In this document: one piece after another, positions 40,325 to 46,928 of the stretch | Layout of the letters: the number at the start of each line of letters is the position of its first letter | Numbering within the stretch: the stretch's first letter is position 1 | NCBI GenBank assembly: GCA_001970955.1 | Contig: MPUH01000542.1 | Span: forward strand, 1 to 46,928 | Source: Stentor coeruleus | Taxonomy: Eukaryota > Ciliophora > Heterotrichea > Heterotrichida > Stentoridae | DNA: 46,928 bases | Direction of reading: 5' to 3' | Position numbers and translations under genes: made by a program | The notes under the pieces: model-generated | What the model was told of the DNA's origin: nothing | Databases searched by the model: none | What the model saw: the letters and a program-made list of their open reading frames with translations, nothing else

Positions 40325-41101
40325 TTAGTACCTATTTTCAGGATACTTTGTGAATTCTGAGGTACAAATAGATGGGTTTTGCCCAAATAGATAGAAATTG
40401 TAGTTTACTAAAGGGCTGAATGGATATTGAGTCGGATCTTGGAATCCAAGATTCTCTGTAAAAGTAAAATATTGATTATAGTAGGGTGAATATACACTTG
40501 TGCATGTACTTGGAGTTGTAAGGTCTCCACAAGGGTGGAATGTAGGAAATTGAGGCTCTGGACATGCGATACTTAAAGGTACTTGAAGTTTTGATGCTAA
40601 AGATCGCTCGGATGTTTTTCTATTTAAGACTTACGTTTTTCTTTGTAATGACGGATTGAAAAGGATATCTCTGGTTTCTGGGTTATGTAAGAGGATTCTA
40701 ATAGTGCCTTTTAACTTTTCGCAGTCTGGCTTGCCTTTGTTATATTTTCTTACATTTTTCCGGATCACTGAATAGAAGCAATTTTTGATTGAGTTGTCTG
40801 TACGGCCTGGGAGGTGCTGAGATATTTTTGACCACTTGTTACCGAATTTTTTCTGGAGCTTAAAAATTAGGCTTTTCTCTTCTTTAGTCCAAACATCCTT
40901 CTTTATATCTGGATTAAGATAATTATGCCACCTTTCCCTGCACTGCTTTCCACTCTTCAACTCTCCATCAAAAGCTTGATTAAGAGCATTTGCTATAACT
41001 TTCCATTTCATTATCTTTTTCTCAATGACAAACTCACATATCAGATTATCCTCCTATCTCTCTATTACTTCTCTTGACCAAGAATTTTCTTTTAAGGGCA
41101 T
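40325..41101 (-). CDS. R2R3-type MYB transcription factor
   Basis: 248 residues from three exons, 41101-41069, 41053-40635 and 40619-40325, whose lengths sum to a multiple of three. Introns 41054-41068 (GTAATAGAGAGATAG) and 40620-40634 (GTAAGTCTTAAATAG) are both 15 nt. Splicing restores the first Trp of MYB repeat one (ENSWSREEDNLICEFV, then MKWKVIANAL) and its end KQCRERWHNYLNP. Repeat two is DVWTKEEKSLIFKLQKKFG, NKWSKISQHLPGRTDNSIKN. The KQCRERWHN and GRTDNSIKN blocks are the DNA-contacting helices of c-Myb-like proteins. The remainder is Pro/Tyr/Phe-rich, perhaps an activation region. It is a nuclear DNA-binding regulator; targets unknown. Confidence 0.93.
40620..40634 (-). other. 15-nt intron (second of the MYB gene)
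   Basis: GTAAGTCTTAAATAG on the minus strand. Without splicing the protein would end at QRKT; with it a further 97 or so residues follow. Confidence 0.87.
41054..41068 (-). other. 15-nt intron (first of the MYB gene)
   Basis: GTAATAGAGAGATAG on the minus strand. Splicing joins SWSRE to EDNLICEF, rebuilding the first MYB repeat. Confidence 0.9.
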
Positions 41102-42215
41102 ATTTATTTTCAAAATCCTAGTCTTATCTTATGAAAAATTAATAAAGTAAGTAGATATAATAGGTAGTATTAAGATTATTAAAATCTAATGAAAAAAATC
41201 AATTATAGATGAACTTTTTTCATTATAAGAAAACTAGAATTTTTTTATTTAGAAGCGTGATTTATGAATTATCAATATTGGCTAATTAGAACTGATATGC
41301 AAAATAGGAGGATTTATTGGCAATTTTAATTAATATAAAAATTTAAGATAGAGATGGTGGGATTTCGATATATTCTTTAGAAAATGCAAGATAATAATAA
41401 GTTTAATTTTTCAATTTAAATATATAGAAAGTTTTGTGTGAGTGTTGAAAAATTTGAATAAATTTGTTTTGAATTATTCTGTTTGTGTAATTTGAGGTAA
41501 AATTATTGGGAAAAATGTTATTGAAATTTAAGACTTGATAAATGCTTGAAAAAATGAGATTTATGCTTGATGATGGATGTTTTTTATTGAAAACTTTGTG
41601 GGGGATTGGATTTGGTGAAGAGAATTTACTATGTATGATAAGAGATTTTGAAAGAATATTATAATTCCACGGATGCTCATGTTGCGGATGTCATAAAACT
41701 GCTATGGAAAATTATTAAGACATATAATTATTATGTTGATTTGTTATTTTTATAAGATTTTTTTTTTCAAGATTATTATAAATCATTACATTTATAGGTG
41801 TAAGTGTAAGTAAATACTAAATCCATTATTTATTCAGTTACTAAAAACCAATATAAATGATTTTGTAGAAAAATTTGTGCATATTTTTCAATTCCCTCAA
41901 ATAATCTTCAAAACAATTCTAAATTTCAAGCATTTTTATCGATAAAACTCTACGACTAATTTTAAAATTCATAATTTTATAGCATTTCCAAATAAATCCC
42001 ATAATTTACTTTAAAAAAATCATGTCAAATAAAATACTTTCATCAAGTCAAAGATCGAATTTACCTTCAAATTCTTAAAATAATCCATGAAAATCTTCCT
42101 CAGCAACTCTAGAACTCTATATTTCTAAAATCCTCTTATAAAAATTCTCATTCCAAACTATAGTAAAATAAAGCATTCAATTTAGAAAATATGAATAATC
42201 AGGCTTATAATAAAT
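41102..42215. other. Divergent intergenic region, G-rich left half and C-rich right half
   Basis: 1.1 kb between the MYB gene and the small coiled-coil gene. The plus strand is G-rich to about 41700 and C-rich from about 41850. No ORF or RNA. Confidence 0.6.
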
Positions 42216-42404
42216 ATGAACACGTTCAAAACGCTAAGAAAAAGCTTAGAGAATTTAGATCTGGAAAAATTGAATCAAAGGCTTAAAGCTGTGGAAGCTG
42301 ATATTGAAAATTTGGAAGAAGAACTTGATAAAAGGTATAAATTACTAAATTACATTGACATGCTGATTCTCAAAAAGAAAGGCTCGACTTCACTAAATCG
42401 CTAA
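42216..42404 (+). CDS. 62-residue coiled-coil microprotein
   Basis: Starts MNTFKTLRKSLENLDLEK and is almost wholly one amphipathic coiled coil (LNQRLKAVEADIENLEEEL), ending KKKGSTSLNR. It is short, but its surroundings support it: a long C-rich, G-poor tract runs up to its ATG and a G-rich, C-poor tract follows its stop, as at established genes in this window. No targeting signal. Family not recognised; possibly an assembly partner of another coiled-coil protein. Confidence 0.6.
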   Translation: MNTFKTLRKSLENLDLEKLNQRLKAVEADIENLEEELDKRYKLLNYIDMLILKKKGSTSLNR

Positions 42405-43113
42405 GTTCATTCTTATTATAATTTAACTATGTGTTTCAACAGGTCTATTTTATGTTTATTTATGATTTTTTGTTGGTTTTCTTAGAGAATTTTTCTTTTT
42501 TATAGTAGTTGTTAATAAGAGGATTAAAAGTTTTTTTAGAGGATTTCATGATGAGATGGAATCTTAGTTTTTTATAGAAGAAAATATAGAGGAATTTATA
42601 GGAATATTAGAAATAAGAAGGGATTCATGGATTTCGTTTTGAAAGGGAAAGCTTTTGGGAAATTGTAGTAAAAATTGTAAGGAAAGCATTTAGGTTTGAA
42701 GATAGGAGATTTTAATAGTGTTATTCTGCATGGTAAAGATTATGAGTATTTAATTCATAAGTGCTTTAAATTTATTAATAAAAATACTAGAATATCATGA
42801 TATGCCACTTGAGTAAGTTTATTAGTATATAGAAATCATAGGTTATAAGAATGATTGCTATATTAGTTTATGCATTATAAAATGAGGAAAATTGGCAAGT
42901 TCTTCTAAAAATTTTTCAAACAGCTGTGAAAGATTCTCAATAGCCCCTTTCATCATAAAAACATAAATTTCTATAAAGTCAAACTAGTTTTGATTTCTAC
43001 ATAAATCCTAATTATATTCTTTTTAGCTTTATTATTATGTTTACTATCTCGAATCATCATCACTACAATAAATCTACCAACATCTTAAAAATATAACCTA
43101 ACCTACTCATCAT
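42405..43113. other. Convergent intergenic region with a strand switch
   Basis: Between two gene 3' ends. On the plus strand 42481-42600 has 23 G and 4 C, while 43021-43080 has 3 G and 12 C. So the switch also occurs between gene ends, where no promoter is expected. No ORF. Confidence 0.6.
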
Positions 43114-44259
43114 CTAGGAATCATTAGGCCCATCTACATAAAACTTACTGTCAATAATCTCCCCAGGGTCATCACCCGCATTATCATTTCCATAATCCCC
43201 CTCATTCTCATCTTTAACACTTTCTTCTAAAACTCTGTTCCCAAGTCCAAACACTCCTGTTTTTCCAGCACTAATCCTATTCTTCAAACCTTCATTTTCT
43301 TTATCAACCCTATCTTCTTCCTTTTCATCATCATTTTCTCTATTTTCCTCTTTCTCATCTTCATTTTTTACTCCTTCAATCTTATTTTCATGTTCTTTAG
43401 TTACATCCTCATCATTTGTATCCTTATCATTCTCTTCAACCTTCTCATCTTCAACACTCCAATAAATCTCATAAGCTTTATAAATAGCTGGATAGATACT
43501 TGACTCAGCAATTTGATTAACTAAAGATGTCTCATAAGCGCTTTGACTTGTGTTTTGCATAAAAACTTCTCCAGGGCCAGTAAGTTCTAATAATAAAAAG
43601 TTTTTCCCTGTGACAATATTCTGGGGATGTAGATTTTTTCTTAAATTTATATTGATCCCATCAGTAAATCCTAATAAAGACTCTGAAGAAATAACTACAG
43701 ATTGGTCTTGGGTTAAATATAAAGTTCTAGGATTGACCCCACCTTTGACAAAAACATCGCCATGACCAGCGAATTTCTGCATAAACAAACTTTGTTCTAC
43801 TAAAGAAACAGATGTACCTTTAAACCGAGCATTTATAGCAACTCCTATACTACTACACAAATAAGAACTATTGACAAAATATAAACCTTGAGGGTATTTT
43901 CCTATATCAAAACTTAAGATTTTACTATAGCTCGATGCCCCAACGGCAACTTTTGCTGGACTTTTTGGGTTTTCGTTGAACATTTGCACTAAAAAAAACG
44001 ATGACCCTGAAAGAACTCGTTGTAAAGCGGATTTACTTCCTGAGATTGTGGATGTAGACATTGATATCCCTTGATCCATATAGAGAAGGCTACTTGGAGA
44101 AATTGTCAAACCTTGATAAGGACTAAGGTTTATTTCTAGAAGTTGACTTTCAGTGCCAAAAATTTTGTAGTTGAAAGTTTTGCAGGAACTTGAGAGTAAC
44201 TCTTGGTAGCTTGGCTTTTGTGTACTTGTGTTTTTGAAGAAGCTAAATATTTTTTTCAT
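43114..44259 (-). CDS. AIM24-family protein with acidic tail
   Basis: 381 residues. Residues about 20-265 fit the AIM24 (DUF124, TRAP-like beta-sandwich) family: YKIFGTESQLLEINLSPYQG, ISPSSLLYMDQGIS, SGSSFFLVQMF, GDVFVKGG, VTGKNFLLLELTGPGEVFMQ. Yeast Aim24 is a mitochondrial inner-membrane protein needed for MICOS integrity; bacterial relatives are of unclear function. After about 270 comes a highly acidic Glu/Asp/Asn/Lys-rich tail (for example EENRENDDEKEEDRVDKE) not usual in the family, probably disordered. The N-terminus MKKIFSFFKNTSTQK is short and basic. Location in this organism is not determined. Confidence 0.78.
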   Translation of the reverse strand: MKKIFSFFKNTSTQKPSYQELLSSSCKTFNYKIFGTESQLLEINLSPYQGLTISPSSLLYMDQGISMSTSTISGSKSALQRVLSGSSFFLVQMFNENPKSPAKVAVGASSYSKILSFDIGKYPQGLYFVNSSYLCSSIGVAINARFKGTSVSLVEQSLFMQKFAGHGDVFVKGGVNPRTLYLTQDQSVVISSESLLGFTDGININLRKNLHPQNIVTGKNFLLLELTGPGEVFMQNTSQSAYETSLVNQIAESSIYPAIYKAYEIYWSVEDEKVEENDKDTNDEDVTKEHENKIEGVKNEDEKEENRENDDEKEEDRVDKENEGLKNRISAGKTGVFGLGNRVLEESVKDENEGDYGNDNAGDDPGEIIDSKFYVDGPNDS

Positions 44260-45548
44260 TATTGATTAAAGTATTTAAGAATTGATTTTGATGAACACCA
44301 GAAATAATTTGATGCTTTTTGATGTTGAGATGTTTATTAGTTGTGCTTTTTTTGAGATAATAACTTTAAGATGATATGTGAAATAATTCTGTGATTTGGG
44401 AAAGTTAATTTGTGAGAAATTCTATGAAGTGTTATTTGAAGTTTAGGTTGGATAAAGTTGGAATTGTAGGAACTTAGTAAGATTAGAAATTAAGCCTGGT
44501 TTGATGGGCTTAAGAGAGATTTGTATAGGAAAATAATGAAGCACTTTATATAATTAATTTATTTTATTGATCTTTTAATATTTAGGTAGCTGTTTTAATA
44601 TATTATTTAAAAACTGCATGAAAATACTTAGCAATACTATCCGAAAATCTTATAAATATCAAAATCAGCATTCTAATTTTATAAAACCCCCAATTTATTC
44701 ATATTTTATACAATCTTGCAATAATAACTCCTAATACCATCTAAAAAACTTCAATACAGCATCTACATCTAAGTTCTTTACATAAAATCTAATTTAAACA
44801 ACAACAAAAAACACATTTTTTTATTATTATAATGATATTTATATACTAATTTATTATTAGAATTTGACAGTTTATAATATCTAGGGATTATTTGCCTAGA
44901 AAAAATAAGCCAGAATTACCTGTATGTCAAGGAAAAACTTGTCTTTTAAAAGTAGCTTAATCACCAAACTGAGAGGAATTTTCTCTAGGTGCACTTTGTG
45001 CGGGAATATGATAGCAAATAATAAAAACTTTTAAAAAAGATAAATGGTTTGATAATTGATGAAGTTAAAAAGCGGTTTCCTCTACCTCAGTATTTTTTGA
45101 GAGCGACAAATTAAAATAAACTTGAAACAGAGTACTTAATGCAGGCTTACGTCATAATAGACTAACATCTGAACTATATTGCTGAAGTTAGGAAATTTCA
45201 GTTCTAAGCTAGCATAATAGAATGATATTTATCTGTGCTATTACTATAATATTAACTTATTTAAGCATTCCTAATGATAACATTAAATTATACTATAAAA
45301 TATCAGTGATTTTTTATAGAAACTTACCTTAATTAGACTTGAAAATAACCAAAATTGGTTAATATGCATCAAAACTTAAATGATTTTTGTTTTAAGCAAT
45401 ACTCCATATAATAATTCAATTATTCAGCATAGCCGAAAACTTAGTCCTAAACAGAATGTCTTACAATATCTTGAAAAGATGACAATATTATTTATTAAAT
45501 AGTACTAAAATTATCGAATTTAATTGGCACGTTAAAAATACAAAAAGT
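44260..45548. other. Intergenic region containing an ORF-less island
   Basis: 1.3 kb. To about 44560 it is G-rich on the plus strand; about 44570-44820 is C-rich. Then comes mixed sequence with short inverted repeats (GAGAGGAATTTTCTC and GCACTTTGTGC, at about 44973-45001) and no ORF. It could be a non-coding RNA gene, but I recognise no snRNA, SRP or RNase P signature. Confidence 0.45.
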
Positions 45549-45615
45549 CTCCTGGGAAAGGTTTGAACTTCCTCTTCTAAACATTACTAAAGCGTGCTCT
45601 ATACACCACCAGGAG
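45549..45615 (-). tRNA. tRNA-like element, possibly tRNA-Thr(AGT), imperfect
   Basis: On the minus strand: a perfect 7-bp acceptor stem (CTCCTGG / CCAGGAG), a T-arm GGAAG-TTCAAAC-CTTTC with a canonical loop, a B-box-like GTTCAAACC and, 2 nt after the acceptor stem, TTTTT as a Pol III terminator. A short D-arm (GTGT/GCAC) is possible. The candidate anticodon loop TTAGTAA would give AGT (Thr), but the anticodon stem does not pair well and the element is only 67 nt long. It is either a degenerate tRNA copy, a tRNA-derived Pol III gene or a tRNA with sequence errors. Confidence 0.4.
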
Positions 45616-45842
45616 TAACATTATCATATTCTATTTTTATCATGTTTAATAATTTATTGTCACCCACGTTAAGTATTTTTATGATCAAGTTTTTTACAAA
45701 TAAAATTAAATTCTATCTATCTTATAAAAAACTCCTCCAATCCTCAATCACCCTATCTATCATCCAACCTCCTCCTACAACCTCAACACCCAAAACTTTA
45801 TATATTCCATATTATCCTATTAGCATCCTTCTAAATTCACAA
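45616..45842. other. C-rich, nearly G-free tract beyond the UBC12-like gene
   Basis: On the plus strand 45721-45780 has 24 C and no G. It lies at the 3' end of the minus-strand gene that follows. A plus-strand frame through it is a by-product of the low G content, not a gene. Confidence 0.55.
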
Positions 45843-46520
45843 TTAATTATATTTTAACTCAATTTCCGCACTCATACCCTTACCATCCCCATAATATCTA
45901 TGTCTTTTTGTACTCATACAATTCTCATTCCTAATCCTCCTTCTATTCTTAAACTCTCCATAATTGTACTCAAACACATATTTTTCAAGAAAAACCCCCC
46001 CATTCATCGTCCATCTAACTCTTTCATAGAACTTCTCATAATCTGTTATGTAAACATGAATCATATCTGTGTTTATAGGATTGCAAGGGACTAGATCCAC
46101 ATCAGGTTCATTAAGCAAAGTCTCAAAAGCAAAAATTATACTGTTTAAAGTCAAAACTGGCTTCCATTCATGCTCTTGTAAGGCTCTCATATGAACCGCG
46201 CCTGTATCAAGATCGACATTAGGATGGTAAACTTTGTTAAGAACAAACATTTCAGGGGGTTTGAATGGGTAATTAGAAGAGACTTTTATGATTGTATTGA
46301 AATTTGCATTTGAATAAGGACTGTCACAATCACTTTTTACGTGAAATACTACCGGGACGCATATGTAAATGTCGTCAATATAAGGAATTGATATATTCAC
46401 GTTTGTGTAACCTGCGAGATAACGTTTGGAGGCGAGTTCTTCCATGTCTTTTTTAAGTCGAAGGCTAGCTACTGATAATAGTGGTCTGCCGGTCTCACGC
46501 TTAACTTTAAATAAAATCAT
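45843..46520 (-). CDS. UBC12-like E2 fold protein lacking the catalytic cysteine
   Basis: 225 residues. The E2 core matches UBC12/UBE2M, the NEDD8-conjugating enzyme: SSNYPFKPPEMFVLNKVYHP, HPN at 99-101, EWKPVLTLNSIIFAFETLL, and a C-terminal FYERVRWTMNGGVFLEKYVF that parallels the UBC12-specific end. The active-site position, Cys in the usual G-x-V-C-L-N-I-L, is His110 (GAVHMRAL), so it cannot form a thioester. It also carries a basic 35-residue C-terminal extension. It may act as a UEV-like non-catalytic partner in ubiquitin or NEDD8 transfer, or be a neofunctionalised copy. The open frame and conserved fold argue against simple decay. Confidence 0.85.
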   Translation of the reverse strand: MILFKVKRETGRPLLSVASLRLKKDMEELASKRYLAGYTNVNISIPYIDDIYICVPVVFHVKSDCDSPYSNANFNTIIKVSSNYPFKPPEMFVLNKVYHPNVDLDTGAVHMRALQEHEWKPVLTLNSIIFAFETLLNEPDVDLVPCNPINTDMIHVYITDYEKFYERVRWTMNGGVFLEKYVFEYNYGEFKNRRRIRNENCMSTKRHRYYGDGKGMSAEIELKYN

Positions 46521-46928
46521 ATTATTAGATATTAAAGTAGAATAAAAAGGATTTTTTTTGGATTTAAACTAGTGAAAAGTGAGGTTTTAGAAGTAATGGG
46601 GCTAAGGATTGGAATAAATTTTGATTGAGAAATGGATTGAATAATTAGAATGAAGAATATAGAAAATACCCGTTTTTTGTTGAGTTAAAAGTTTGAGATA
46701 ATTTTGGAATATTATCAATTGGCATTTGGGATTATAGCTTTTTATGTGTTGATGAATATGTAATTTTCTTTATATTAATAAATGCTGGATTATAGTTTAA
46801 TAATAGATATATTGCCTTTAGAGTATGCATAAATAATATACTTTAAAGACATGTAATATAATGCATTGTATATTAATCATAATAATTTAAAAATAAGCTC
46901 CTTATAAGCCATTTGCATATATAAAATT
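46521..46928. other. AT-rich end of window, no features seen
   Basis: Upstream of the UBC12-like gene. The plus strand is G-rich, C-poor to about 46720, then plain AT-rich. No ORF. Confidence 0.55.

Noticed and set aside
44920..45030. U1 snRNA (TTACCTG near the start, GCACTTTGTGC hairpin)
   Set aside because: No Sm site and no match to U1 stem-loops; the resemblance is limited to one heptamer.
45594..45857. Plus-strand 87-codon ORF
   Set aside because: It runs antisense into the UBC12-like gene and through a G-free tract where stops are rare on that strand; its composition follows from the C-rich bias.
1..46928. CRISPR arrays, insertion sequences, operons, bacterial signals
   Set aside because: No regularly spaced repeats, no transposase ORF and no bacterial-type gene organisation; spliced genes and the gene content show a eukaryote.

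Overview
The window looks like macronuclear DNA of a heterotrich ciliate, most like Stentor. This is an inference from several things visible in the sequence. It is strongly A+T-rich (about 70% by eye). Long genes read cleanly in the standard code, and TAA, TAG and TGA all end genes. Six introns can be placed by frame restoration; each is exactly 15 nt, starts GTAA, has A at position 10 and ends TAG. Gene content is ciliate-like: CDPK-type and casein-kinase-1-type kinases, a cyclic-nucleotide-domain K+ channel, a giant WD40/TRP-like channel protein and a SAXO-type axonemal protein. Genes lie on both strands, often only 16-50 bp apart, with no operons.

Layout. 0-13 kb: a FAIM-like protein (-), a Rad54-type SNF2 ATPase broken by a 71-bp tandem duplication (-), a coiled-coil protein (-), a kinase with a beta-grasp-like N-terminus (+), a CDPK (+) and an orphan protein (-), separated by long AT-rich gaps with weak relics of coding sequence. 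13-17 kb: an orphan with a CaaX end (+), a metaxin-like protein (+) only 16 bp before a dual-specificity phosphatase (+), and a TLC-domain membrane protein (-). 17-24 kb: a disordered/coiled-coil protein (-), a SAXO-family protein (-), ribosomal protein L17/uL22 (+) and a paralogue of the 10.6-kb orphan (-). 24-31 kb: the K+ channel (-), a small coiled-coil protein (-), an MDR/prostaglandin-reductase-like oxidoreductase (+) and a CK1-like kinase with an altered catalytic loop (-). 31-38 kb: the 1190-residue WD40/TRP-like channel (+), a p24 cargo receptor (-), a frameshifted type I membrane protein (-), a glutamate-cysteine ligase relic (+) and a Cys-motif protein (-). 40-47 kb: a MYB factor with two introns (-), a 62-residue coiled-coil protein (+), an AIM24-family protein (-), a tRNA-like element (-) and a UBC12-like protein lacking the catalytic cysteine (-).

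The products are mostly independent housekeeping and signalling functions, and no multi-gene system is evident. The most notable non-genic signal is a strand bias: from about 13 kb on, the + strand is C-rich/G-poor just left of most genes and G-rich/C-poor just right of them, whichever way the gene points. Assembly caution: each of the five single-N gaps is abutted on both sides by copies of the same 67-157 bp sequence, so they are probably unmerged contig overlaps.
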